64,000 nucleotides of DNA from Paucibacter sp963740455 (GTDB taxonomy: Bacteria > Pseudomonadota > Gammaproteobacteria > Burkholderiales > Burkholderiaceae_C), in NCBI GenBank assembly GCA_963740455.1, contig CAVUEF010000012.1:248001-312000 (forward strand), given 5' to 3'. The notes beneath the pieces are model-generated. The model was not told the DNA's origin. It did not search any database and saw only the letters and a program-made list of their open reading frames with translations. Shown piece after piece: positions 44,384 to 52,964 of this stretch. Made by a program: the position numbers and the translations under genes. Numbering within the stretch: position 1 is the stretch's first letter; every line of letters starts with the position of its first letter.

Positions 44384-45847
44384 TCAGCCACCATCGCGCA
44401 CGATGCGGCACGACTCGATGTCGAACGACACGCTGCCAATCGTCAGTGCCGTCTGGTCCCGGAATCCCGCCACAAACGCCAGAAAGCGCTCTATATCGCT
44501 GAAGTTGCTGGCGATGCCGATGGACACGCGGATGGCACCGGCGCTCTTGCCGCCACGCTCCTGCATCGCTTGCGAGAACCGCAGCAGGTTGATCTCGCCG
44601 CCGACCTGGGCAATGCCGGCACGCATATCGTCCTCGTTCAGGTCCTCGGCCGCCTCGCCGGCGCCGGGGTTGCAAAAGCAGCCGGTGCGCAGCGAGATGT
44701 GCGCCTCGCCGGCCAACTCTTCAATGCGCCGGTAATCGACCAGATGGCCATTCGGGTCGTAGAGGTTGATGGTGACGGTGCCGCCGCGCATGGCCATATT
44801 GGCCGGGCCGTAGAGCCGCACCATCGGGCGCGCGTTACTGTGTCTGAACGCCAGCAGTTGCGTGATGAGCCAGTCGGTCAGGCAGTTGACACGGGTCTGA
44901 ATGGTCTCGATACCCACGCTCTGCAGGTGGCGCAGGCCGATTTCCACCGCCGGGATGCCCAGGTAGTTGAGCGTGCCGTCCTCGAATCCCGCCTCGCCTT
45001 TGGACAAGACGTGCATGCGCCCCTGCACGGTGGCAAAGTTGACGGTGCCGCCGCCAAACCAGGGCCGGCGCAATGCCTTGAGCGTTTCGTTGCGCACCAG
45101 CAGGCAACCCACACCGGTGGGGTAGCCGAACATCTTGTAGAACGACATCACCACGAAGTCCGGCATCACCGTGCGCAGGTCCAGACGGTTGGTCGGCACA
45201 AAGGCGGCTGCGTCGAGCAACACATGCCAGCCCTTTGCCTGTGCCTGCGCGACCAGCCCGAGCGGATGCTTGACACCGGAAAAATTGGACTGCGCCGGAA
45301 ACGCCATCAGGTTCGCCTGCTCGGGGTCGGCCAGCGCCAGCAGATCGTCCATGGCGCTTTGATCGATGCGCAGCTCCGGGCGTGTCAACGGCGCATAGCT
45401 TGCCTCGACCCCTTTGCTTTGTGCGAACTCGCGCATGCCGTTGACCGAGTTGTGGTTGTCCACCGTCAGTAACAGTTTTCCGCCCGGGGCGAATGGGTAC
45501 GACTCGGCCACCAGCTTGATCGCGCTGGAGGCGTTGAGCGTGAAGATGGCGGTGTATTCGCCGGTGCCGTTGAAATACGCCAGCACCGCAGCGCGCGTCT
45601 GCTCGACCCGGCGCGTCATTTCCATGGAGCTCGGGCTTGCCGAATGCGGGTTGCCAAGCACATGGTCGCTGAGCATCTGCGCATGCTCATGCACCTGTGA
45701 TACGGCATGCAAACCGCCGCCCGTGTAGTCCAGATAGACCTGACCCTGTGCGTCGAGTCGGCCGTATTGCGTGGCACGCAAATCGTCGAGCTCACTGCCT
45801 GCTGCGTAGTCCGGATGGCGCTCTAGGAACTGCTGATATGAGGTCAT
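44384..45847 (-). CDS. Aminotransferase class V (cysteine desulfurase / MoCo sulfurase-like) protein
   Basis: A 487-residue PLP enzyme. Near the N-terminus VYLDYTGGGLHAVSQV and GNPHSASPSS; the PLP Lys lies in MSFYKMFGYPTGVG; a Cys in TGCFCNPG is placed like the desulfurase active Cys. The pattern resembles the N-terminal domain of molybdenum cofactor sulfurases more than IscS. There is no MOSC domain. Start at 45847 (MTSYQQFLERHPDYA) preferred over 20 codons upstream. Substrate uncertain. Confidence 0.8.
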   Translation of the reverse strand: MTSYQQFLERHPDYAAGSELDDLRATQYGRLDAQGQVYLDYTGGGLHAVSQVHEHAQMLSDHVLGNPHSASPSSMEMTRRVEQTRAAVLAYFNGTGEYTAIFTLNASSAIKLVAESYPFAPGGKLLLTVDNHNSVNGMREFAQSKGVEASYAPLTRPELRIDQSAMDDLLALADPEQANLMAFPAQSNFSGVKHPLGLVAQAQAKGWHVLLDAAAFVPTNRLDLRTVMPDFVVMSFYKMFGYPTGVGCLLVRNETLKALRRPWFGGGTVNFATVQGRMHVLSKGEAGFEDGTLNYLGIPAVEIGLRHLQSVGIETIQTRVNCLTDWLITQLLAFRHSNARPMVRLYGPANMAMRGGTVTINLYDPNGHLVDYRRIEELAGEAHISLRTGCFCNPGAGEAAEDLNEDDMRAGIAQVGGEINLLRFSQAMQERGGKSAGAIRVSIGIASNFSDIERFLAFVAGFRDQTALTIGSVSFDIESCRIVRDGG

Positions 45848-45997
45848 GCGTGCCGATTCTAGGGTAGAGGGTAAGGTCCGAACTTGGCGACTTCCGGCCG
45901 GAATCAATCGCCTGACGGCGCCGGCCCATCAAGGGTAAAACCGGGCAACGCAGAAGACCCGCCGTGGCGCAAAATGCGCTCAAAACGGGTGGAACAA

Positions 45998-46477
45998 ATG
46001 AAGCCATCGGCACCTGCCCCACCAGAGCGGTCAACAGCGATCACGCGTTACCTCAGTTGGCCAATCCCCAGACGGTCTGGCCGAATTATTGGCGCATTGA
46101 TCCTTGTCCTTGGGTTAGTACTTTTCGTGGCTACAGTTACTGCACTACTTTTAATGGGTAGGGTAAAGGCTGGCTCGCACGCGGCCCAATTTGGAGCGGC
46201 TGCATTCTTTGGCTTCCCGGCCGTGCTATTTCTTGTCGCAGGAACACGCCTTCTATTCCAACGGCCGAATGCATACAGGTCTTTGCTGCGCCCATCGATT
46301 TGGTACGCCCTGTGTATAGCCTTTGCACTGCTTACTGTCGTGGGCGGCGCGTTTCTGCTGAAAATTCCGTCAACCAAGCTGCTTGACGCCGCGATTGGAA
46401 TGACGGGCAGTGCGCTCTTGGCCCTCCTGTGCTACGGAGCCGGACGCCAGGCGGCACGCAATGGCAGCGTCTCCTAG
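45998..46477 (+). CDS. Membrane protein of unknown function
   Basis: About 159 residues with four hydrophobic segments: GRIIGALILVLGLVLFVATV, FGAAAFFGFPAVLFLVAG, WYALCIAFALLTVVGGAFLL and LLDAAIGMTGSALLALLCYG. A second start 38 codons upstream is possible; GGTGGA before 45998 supports the shorter form. Family not recognised. Lower GC than neighbours. Confidence 0.55.
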   Translation: MKPSAPAPPERSTAITRYLSWPIPRRSGRIIGALILVLGLVLFVATVTALLLMGRVKAGSHAAQFGAAAFFGFPAVLFLVAGTRLLFQRPNAYRSLLRPSIWYALCIAFALLTVVGGAFLLKIPSTKLLDAAIGMTGSALLALLCYGAGRQAARNGSVS

Positions 46478-46693
46478 CGACAGAATCCGGAAGCAGCAAC
46501 TGCAAAGCGCACCTTGCGAGCACCAGAGAATCGACGCTGGCTTATCTTGCTGAGCCTTGCTTTCTCGGCACCGTCCTGAAACTCCAGCTCATCGCGGTCA
46601 TCAAGAGGAAGCATGGCCATGCGTCTCGCACGGATTGTGGGGGCACCATCGCGATCGGTCGCGAGCCGCAAAAGCATCTGGACGACAGCGCCC

Positions 46694-46725
46694 GTAACGG
46701 CCGGCTAACGCGAGGGCGCTACGCT
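46694..46725 (+). promoter_or_regulatory. SARP-type promoter A (upstream of PEP-CTERM gene 46790)
   Basis: GTAACGG (46694-46700), 4 bp, CTAACGC (46705-46711), 8 bp, TACGCT (46720-46725). Heptamer direct repeats with 11-bp period ending 8 bp before a -10 element are the described architecture of SARP activator sites. It lies 65 bp upstream of the PEP-CTERM ATG. It matches promoters B, C and D in spacing exactly. Confidence 0.7.
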
Positions 46726-46789
46726 GTGGTTGCGGTGTCGATCAGATCTGTCGGCCCGGAGCCCACGAACTTCAACACAAGGAATCCTC

Positions 46790-47359
46790 ATGAAGCAACA
46801 CAAATTCCGCAGGGCCGGACTGCTGCTGGCACTGACCATGGTCATCCTTCCTCGGGCACAAGCCAGTCCCGCACCGGTCGATGTGAGCGCCCTCAACGGC
46901 ATTGGTACCACCGTGTCGTTGGCAGCCGGCGCCTGGGACGTCAATTACGTCAAGGGCACTTACACTGCGTGGAATCCATGGTCCAGCGATAGCGCCGTCT
47001 GCAATGCGGACCACACCTGCAAGAAGGGCATCTCCACCGGCTGGTTGAACGCTCTGCAGGTCAGCGTGAACAGCAGCACCACGAGCTACGGCGATGGTTT
47101 ACTTTGGGAGACGGCCGACTTTGCTCTGACCGCCGCGCAGGCTTTTGGCCCCATTCACCTCGACTTGACGAGCCCGTCGGACGTGCGATTCTGGATCCCG
47201 GACTACCCCTACACCGACAACCGCGACGGCTTGTCGCTGAGCATCAGCGCCGCTGCGCCGCCCGCGACAAGCAGCGTACCCGAGCCCCAGAGCCTGGCAC
47301 TGGGGCTGACCGCCCTGGCCTGCATGACCCTGGTCAGGAGACAGCGCGGCACCGCTTGA
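46790..47359 (+). CDS. PEP-CTERM sorting-domain protein
   Basis: A 189-residue exported protein with signal peptide KFRRAGLLLALTMVILPRAQAS and a C-terminal VPEPQSLALGLTALACMTLVRR. The middle is not a recognised family (a single Cys pair, CNADHTCKKG). RBS AAGGAA is upstream. It sits between promoter A and the SARP gene at 47446. Confidence 0.87.
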   Translation: MKQHKFRRAGLLLALTMVILPRAQASPAPVDVSALNGIGTTVSLAAGAWDVNYVKGTYTAWNPWSSDSAVCNADHTCKKGISTGWLNALQVSVNSSTTSYGDGLLWETADFALTAAQAFGPIHLDLTSPSDVRFWIPDYPYTDNRDGLSLSISAAAPPATSSVPEPQSLALGLTALACMTLVRRQRGTA

Positions 47360-47445
47360 CGCGGGCACTGCTGGCTCAGCGCGCCGGCCGGCCCCGTTCG
47401 CACAGGCAGACGCATTGTTAACAGGCGCTGGAGTAGGCTTATCGA

Positions 47446-50400
47446 ATGGAAGACAACTTGCCCGCCTTTGTGAAGAAGCCTGCCTGCGCCGAGGTTCGCC
47501 TGGTGCTGCTGGGCAAGCCGTCGGCGCTCATCGACGGACGGGCTATCGACCTGCCTTCGCGGGTCACGCTGCTGCTGACGCTGGTGGCACTGGGCGGGCC
47601 GCTGGAGCGCGGACGCGCCGCTGCTTGGCTGTATCCCGAGGCCGTTCCCTCGGCCGCGCGCCGCAACCTGCGCCAGACCTTGCACCAGCATCGGACCGTG
47701 CTCTCGCGTCTGCTGCTGGTTGACGGCGAGACCGTGCGCCTGCACCCCGAGGCCTGGGTCGATGCCGCATCACTGGCGGCATCGGCTCCGGCCACCGCCG
47801 ACGACCCGCTGCCCGCCATGGCACCGCTGCTGGGCGATCTGCGTTTCGGCGACTGGCCCGACTTCCAGGGCTGGCTCGACAGCGAACGGGCGCGCCTGCG
47901 TCAGCTGCAGATCGAGCGTCTGGCCGTCGTCGCCAGCGCTTACGAACACGCCGGCCAGCTGGCGCGCGCGCTGCAGGCAGGTGAGCGACTGCTCGTCGAC
48001 GAGCCGACATCCGAGCATGCCCACCGCCGCGTGATGCGACTGCACTATCTGCGCGGCGACCGCTCGGCCGCACTGACCGCCTTCGAACGCTGCGAGCGTG
48101 TGCTCAAGGACGAGCTCAGCGCACGCCCTTCCGCCGAAACACTGGAATTGCTGCGCATGATCGAGGCCGCCGAGGTCATTGCCACTGCCGGCACCCTCCT
48201 GCGGCGCCCATTGCCGGTGACGCTGCTGCGCCCACCGCGCAGTATCGGACGCGACCGCGAGCGCCAAGTGCTGGCCGGCGCCTGGGCCGGCGGGCAGGCC
48301 TTTCTCTTGCAAGGCGAGGCCGGCATCGGCAAAAGCCGGCTGCTGGAGGATCACCTGGCCCAGTATCCCGGCGCGCTGCTGGTGCGCGCGCGCCATGGCG
48401 ACGCGCGCCGCCCGTATGCCACGCTGGCACGCCTGCTGCAAGAGCTGCCGGGACGCAGCGCGTTGCCTGACGAGCAGCGCGAGCTGATCGCGCTCTTGTG
48501 CAGCGGCACGGTCGAGGCCGGGCTGCACGACGAGCGCGCCAGTGCGCAATCCATACGCGAGGCCGCGACGGCAGCGCTCGCCCAGGCGCAATTGCACCCG
48601 ATCATCGACGACCTGCACCTGGCCGATGCCGCGACCATCGAGCTGCTGACGCTGATGGTCACCGACATGCCGCCGGGTCGCCCGCAATGGGGGTTTGCCG
48701 CCCGCCCGCACGAAGTGCCAGCCTTGCTCGAACTGCGGCGCACGCTGCAAGATTGCGGCCGACTGTGCCTGCGCCAGCTGCAGCCGCTTGCTGCACCGCA
48801 AGTCGAGGCACTGCTGGCCTCGCTGCAATTGCCGCAGGAGCGTGTCGCGCGGCTGACGCCAACGCTGGTGCGGCGCGGCGGCGGCAACCCGATGTTCACG
48901 CTGGAGCTGCTCAAGGGCTGGTTCAGCGATCCAGCTGCGCGCGACCTCGAACGCGTGCCGGTGCCGCAGACGATTGCGCTTCTGCTCGATCAGCAGGTCG
49001 CCGCCTGCTCGCCGCGCGCTGCCTCGCTGGCAAGGCTGGCGGCGCTGGCAGCGAGCGACTTCACCATCGAGCTTGCCGAGGCCGTGCTGGGCGAGACCGG
49101 ACTGGCGCTGGCCGACGCCTGGCGCGAACTGGAAGACCGCCAACTGATGCGCAACGGCTTGTTCGCACACGATCTGATCTTCGAGGCTGCGGCGCGCAGC
49201 GTGCCGCCAGCTATCGCGGTATCGACCCATGGCCGCATCGCGGCCTGGCTGGCCGCGCATGCTGGCGCGCCTTCAAGCATCGCGACGCACTGGCTCGCCG
49301 CCGGCCAGGACGCGTTGGCCGTCGAACCGCTGTGCCATGCCGCGCGGCAGGCCATAGGCGCCGGACGCATCGGCGAGGCCGGCCAGCGCTACCAGCAGGC
49401 GGCCGAGATCCTGCTGCGCCAGGGCGACACGGGCGCCGCGTTTGACCGCTACTTCGACGCCTGCGAGTTGCACGTCAATGCCGGAGCGACGCTTGCCTAC
49501 GAGACGGCTGCGGCACTGGCAATGCCCTTGGCGCGCAGTCCGCAGCAGATCGTGCGTGCCCAGTTGATGCAGGCCTTCGGCATGTATATGCGCGGTGATC
49601 TGGCGGGCTGCCAGGCACTGTTCCCGCCGCTGCTGGACGAGGCCATCGCGGTCGGTGAACGCCGCACCGAGGCCGAATGCCGGGTCGAGATCAGTCGCCT
49701 GCTGCGCCATCAGGGGCGCGTGCGCGAAAGTCTGCGCATGCTGGCCCCCGCAGCAGCGCTCTTCCGTGAGCTCGGCCTGCCGGCACGCGAACTCGTCGCG
49801 CGCAGCAGCGCGGCCATGGCCGTCGCACTCGCCGGCCTGGATTCGCCCTCGCGCCCGATGCTGCTGACCGGCTTGGACGGACCGCGCGTCGATCAGCTCG
49901 TCGGTCCAGATCGGCGCGCGAGGATTCTCAGCAATTGGCTCGTCCCGGCCCGCATGGCTGCCAACGCCGGTGATTTCCAACGCTCGTTGACGCTGATAGA
50001 TGAGGTGTTCGATGAAATCGCCTCCACGGATCAGGTGCCTTCGGACCTCTTCGGCGACACCTCCGCCGCGCTGAGCATTCTGGGCGACCTCGGACAGTAC
50101 GGTAGGGCGCTCGAGCTGCTGCGGCGCATCGACGAGCGCGACGAACCCTACCGTCTCGAGTGGCGCCAGGTGGTCGAGGCCGAGCGTGCGGTACTGTGGC
50201 AATCGCTCGGGCGGACCGAGCAGGCATTGCAGGCGGCGCGCCAGCTCGACGACGCCGCGGCGAACAACGATCATCTGGGCGTGCACAGGCGAGTAGGCTT
50301 GCTCAAGCTGTCCTCCGGCTCAGGTCGCGAGCCGCTGCGCCACCGGCGCAGCGAAGAGAACCTGCTGCGGCGCATCCGAAGCGCGCTCGCCTTGTTGCCG

Positions 50401-50793
50401 ACCGAGCCTCCCGCTGCGGCGCTGGATGAATTGAGGCAGATCGACACCAGCGCCCGAGCCACCGGTTTCGATGCCTGGCGGCCGGCCCTGCAGGCGCTTC
50501 AAGCGCTGTGCCTGGCCGAGCTCGGCGACGCCGCCTGTGCGGACTGCGCCGACAACGCCGAGCGGTCGCTGGCCCTGCGCGCCATGCCGGCCAGCGTCGC
50601 GCAAGCCTGCAACTGGCTGGCGCTGGCGCGGCAACGCGCGGGCGACACTGCAGGCGCCATTCGCATTGCCTGCCGGGGCCGCGACTGGCTGCTCACCGAA
50701 GCATTGCCGCGCGTGCCGCCGCTGTTCCATGACAGCTTCCTGAAGCGCAATCCGGCGCACAGCGCGTTGCTAGCGCTGGCGCAACGGCCGTAA
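47446..50793 (+). CDS. SARP/AfsR-type transcriptional activator (second, diverged)
   Basis: A 1115-residue regulator of the same design as the one at 39797 but clearly diverged: winged helix at ~16-110 (LPSRVTLLLTLVALGG; SAARRNLRQTLHQHR), BTAD at ~125-245 (GDLRFGDWPDFQGWLDSERAR), AAA/STAND ATPase with Walker A GEAGIGKSR (~293) and a Walker-B-like IIDDLHLAD (~388), then long TPR-like helices. Its last ~22 codons plus downstream promoter are duplicated twice further on. It is the best candidate to act on promoters A-D. Confidence 0.88.
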   Translation: MEDNLPAFVKKPACAEVRLVLLGKPSALIDGRAIDLPSRVTLLLTLVALGGPLERGRAAAWLYPEAVPSAARRNLRQTLHQHRTVLSRLLLVDGETVRLHPEAWVDAASLAASAPATADDPLPAMAPLLGDLRFGDWPDFQGWLDSERARLRQLQIERLAVVASAYEHAGQLARALQAGERLLVDEPTSEHAHRRVMRLHYLRGDRSAALTAFERCERVLKDELSARPSAETLELLRMIEAAEVIATAGTLLRRPLPVTLLRPPRSIGRDRERQVLAGAWAGGQAFLLQGEAGIGKSRLLEDHLAQYPGALLVRARHGDARRPYATLARLLQELPGRSALPDEQRELIALLCSGTVEAGLHDERASAQSIREAATAALAQAQLHPIIDDLHLADAATIELLTLMVTDMPPGRPQWGFAARPHEVPALLELRRTLQDCGRLCLRQLQPLAAPQVEALLASLQLPQERVARLTPTLVRRGGGNPMFTLELLKGWFSDPAARDLERVPVPQTIALLLDQQVAACSPRAASLARLAALAASDFTIELAEAVLGETGLALADAWRELEDRQLMRNGLFAHDLIFEAAARSVPPAIAVSTHGRIAAWLAAHAGAPSSIATHWLAAGQDALAVEPLCHAARQAIGAGRIGEAGQRYQQAAEILLRQGDTGAAFDRYFDACELHVNAGATLAYETAAALAMPLARSPQQIVRAQLMQAFGMYMRGDLAGCQALFPPLLDEAIAVGERRTEAECRVEISRLLRHQGRVRESLRMLAPAAALFRELGLPARELVARSSAAMAVALAGLDSPSRPMLLTGLDGPRVDQLVGPDRRARILSNWLVPARMAANAGDFQRSLTLIDEVFDEIASTDQVPSDLFGDTSAALSILGDLGQYGRALELLRRIDERDEPYRLEWRQVVEAERAVLWQSLGRTEQALQAARQLDDAAANNDHLGVHRRVGLLKLSSGSGREPLRHRRSEENLLRRIRSALALLPTEPPAAALDELRQIDTSARATGFDAWRPALQALQALCLAELGDAACADCADNAERSLALRAMPASVAQACNWLALARQRAGDTAGAIRIACRGRDWLLTEALPRVPPLFHDSFLKRNPAHSALLALAQRP

Positions 50794-50821
50794 CGCGCAG
50801 GTAACGCCTCGGCCTTAGTCT
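50790..50821 (+). promoter_or_regulatory. SARP-type promoter B
   Basis: GTAACGC (50790-50796), GCAG, GTAACGC (50801-50807), 8 bp, TAGTCT (50816-50821). The first heptamer overlaps the SARP stop codon. Just downstream lies GTCTGATC-N7-GATCAGAC (an 8-bp hairpin at the likely transcript start), then AAGGAAACCGC and an ATG at 50852. That ATG opens a frame reading into the PEP-CTERM gene at 51119. The 325-bp leader (50794-51118) otherwise holds only a short start-like remnant near 50988. Confidence 0.7.
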
Positions 50822-51118
50822 GATCACCATTCGATCAGACAAGGAAACCGCATGCGATCTGTCTCTGCAACTTCCACCCACCGGGCGGGCGACCAAGCTC
50901 AGTCAGCTCGGCTGAGATGGGTTGCCAATCAAGACGGATGGACACCGGCGTTCTTGCCATGTGGTTCGCGACCATCAAGAGGAAGTCATGAACAAATCCA
51001 AGGTCGCCGCTCGGGGATCGGCAACCCCTCGCCTTTAGGCTTGATTTGCAAAAAGTATTTTGCGCAGGCACATGTGTGTGCTCGACTTCATAAGTGTCAA
51101 TTTTTTGAAAGGCAAGCT

Positions 51119-51676
51119 ATGCAACAGCTCTTGAAACTTTCCGCGGCAATCGTTCTCGGCTGCCTGTTAGCGACGCCAGCATTGGCGAACGTTGTGCCGA
51201 TAGCAAATATCGGTGGCCCTTACACATTTTCACCCGGCATCCCAGTTCAATTGGATGCATCGGCCAGTTCCGATACCGATGGTGATCACCTTACGTTCAA
51301 TTGGTCTTTCGGGCAGTTCGACACCGGGGGCCATCAGACTTTCGATTTTGGCTTCCCTCCATTCAGCACAGCCTCGAACCCTATGATTACCATCTACGGG
51401 AAGAGTCCCGTTACGATCGGTTTGAGGGTCTCTGACGGCGTTGGTTCAAGTGACGCCTTTACCACCCTAACATTGTTTACAGAGTCCGCACCATCTGCAG
51501 TTCCGGAACCAGAAACCTATACCTTGGTGTTCGCGGGTCTTGGTTTGCTGGGGTTTGCGACGCGGCGAAGGAAGCAGAAAGAGGCGGCAGCCGCTGTTCG
51601 ACGACAGCTTCCTGAAGCGCAACCCGGTGCACAGCGAGTTGCTGGCGCTGGCGCAGCGGCCGTAACGCCCAGATAA
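51119..51676 (+). CDS. PEP-CTERM protein with PKD-like domain and a foreign C-terminal tail
   Basis: A 185-residue protein: signal peptide QQLLKLSAAIVLGCLLATPALA, a PKD/Ig-like domain (GGPYTFSPGIPVQLDASASSDTDGDHLTFNWSF), then VPEPETYTLVFAGLGLLGFATRRRK. PEP-CTERM proteins normally stop here. This one runs on for ~25 residues because the duplicated SARP 3' end was joined in another frame before a stop. An in-frame upstream ATG at 50852, with a good RBS, would add 89 residues that block the signal peptide. Confidence 0.82.
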   Translation: MQQLLKLSAAIVLGCLLATPALANVVPIANIGGPYTFSPGIPVQLDASASSDTDGDHLTFNWSFGQFDTGGHQTFDFGFPPFSTASNPMITIYGKSPVTIGLRVSDGVGSSDAFTTLTLFTESAPSAVPEPETYTLVFAGLGLLGFATRRRKQKEAAAAVRRQLPEAQPGAQRVAGAGAAAVTPR

Positions 51677-51693
51677 CGCCTCGGCCTTAGTCT
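51662..51693 (+). promoter_or_regulatory. SARP-type promoter C
   Basis: GTAACGC (51662-51668), CCAG, ATAACGC (51673-51679), 8 bp, TAGTCT (51688-51693), about 130 bp upstream of the PEP-CTERM ATG at 51827. It is embedded in a copy of the SARP gene 3' end (51603-51665 encodes DDSFLKRNPVHSELLALAQRP in the SARP frame). The hairpin downstream of the -10 is degenerate in this copy. Confidence 0.7.
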
Positions 51694-51826
51694 GATCAGC
51701 ATGCGATCTGGCTTCGAGCCCGGTCACAGATGACGGCGCGGTATCAGCCAGTTGCACAAGACCCGCACACGACGGCTGCGTGTCTTGGCTACGCAGCCAA
51801 CACTTCACACCTCCAGGAGACGCGTC

Positions 51827-52462
51827 ATGCGTAGAAACACTGCAATCACCGCCTTGGCAATGATGGCCATCGCAGCAAGTGCCGAAGCGACGGTCATCGA
51901 TTTCGAGGACTTCGGTAACGTTGGCAACTTCGGACCCGTGGTTGCGAGCCAATACCCGGGAGTGGTCTTCAGCAGCGCGGGTACCGATTTGAATCACGTC
52001 ACCACTTACTCGTTGGGGATCGGATTCGGCTCGAGCCGTAACTTCCTGTGCACCGCCACGATCGGCGCGTACGGCCTGAACTGCGCGGGCGAAACCGTTC
52101 TCGACTGGGCCGCCCCGGTCTCGGGTGTGTCGTTCTGGGCCATTGGTGGCAACAACCCGGGCGTGACTGCGAAGGTCGATGTCTACGTCGGTGGCGCCTA
52201 CCAGGCGACCCGGGACGTGATTTCGGCCGGAGACTTCTGGACGCCGGACCTGGTGGACTTGTCGGCGTTTTCGGGCGTCACGCGCATCCGAATTCACGGC
52301 ATCACCGACCTTGGCGGGCTGGGTTGGGACAATTTTGCCTACACCCCTACTGTGGCCTCCGGCGCAGGCGGCAACAACGTCCCGGAGCCGCAGACCTGTG
52401 CGCTGGTGCTGCTGGGATTGGGGTTGATTGGGTTGGCGACGCGCCGCGGCAAGCAGCGATGA
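51827..52462 (+). CDS. PEP-CTERM sorting-domain protein
   Basis: A 211-residue exported protein. Signal peptide RRNTAITALAMMAIAASAEA; the mature N-terminus VIDFEDFGNVGNFGPVVASQYPG and the following beta-rich region resemble bacterial jelly-roll proteins that start with an IDFE strand. The C-terminus VPEPQTCALVLLGLGLIGLATRR is the sorting signal. AGGAGA lies 8 nt upstream of the ATG. Confidence 0.88.
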   Translation: MRRNTAITALAMMAIAASAEATVIDFEDFGNVGNFGPVVASQYPGVVFSSAGTDLNHVTTYSLGIGFGSSRNFLCTATIGAYGLNCAGETVLDWAAPVSGVSFWAIGGNNPGVTAKVDVYVGGAYQATRDVISAGDFWTPDLVDLSAFSGVTRIRIHGITDLGGLGWDNFAYTPTVASGAGGNNVPEPQTCALVLLGLGLIGLATRRGKQR

Positions 52463-52634
52463 CACAGGCGAGCCGGATGGACCATCCGGAAATCCGCTCA
52501 GAGCCCGCCTGTGTGTGCATGAGCGCCTGGAACTCGATCGGGTCCCTACCGTTGCATGACAGCTCCTCGCCGGCCAGGGCGCGCGCTGCGCCCGCAAGCA
52601 CCGGTCAAGCCGAGCGGGCGCTGGCGCAGACGAG

Positions 52635-52666
52635 GTAACGCCGAGCTAACGCCCCGGCCTTAGTCT
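52635..52666 (+). promoter_or_regulatory. SARP-type promoter D
   Basis: GTAACGC (52635-52641), CGAG, CTAACGC (52646-52652), 8 bp, TAGTCT (52661-52666). Downstream, the GTCTGATC/GATCAGAC hairpin and the AAGGAAACCGC-ATGCGATCTGTCTCTG leader of copy B are preserved almost exactly, but the leader frame stops after eight codons. The next gene is the PEP-CTERM protein at 52965. The intervening ~300 bp shows no other gene. Confidence 0.7.
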
Positions 52667-52964
52667 GATCACCATGCGATCAGACAAGGAAACCGCATGC
52701 GATCTGTCTCTGAGGCTTCCTGACGTGCGCTCCCCTTCCTCTTCGCGCTCCGCCGATGGGTATCAGGTTTCGACATCAAGCCCTTGCTCAAAGGCCACAA
52801 GTGAAGGATTTGCATCAGGAAGAAAGGCTTCTCTTGATTAGCTGTCACCGAAGTTCAATGCGCAAACCTGTTCAGTCTTGAGATTGACTACTTTCTTCTG
52901 CCGCGAATCGCCTCTTTGACGGCACTTCCTGCTAACGCATCTGACCAAAATTGAGGGGATGAGA

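Noticed and set aside
50852..51118. In-frame N-terminal extension of the PKD-type PEP-CTERM protein from the ATG at 50852
   Set aside because: Although it has a good RBS, the 89 added residues have no family-like composition and would bury the signal peptide. The same leader at 52690 stops after eight codons. Treated as a leader frame, not part of the protein.
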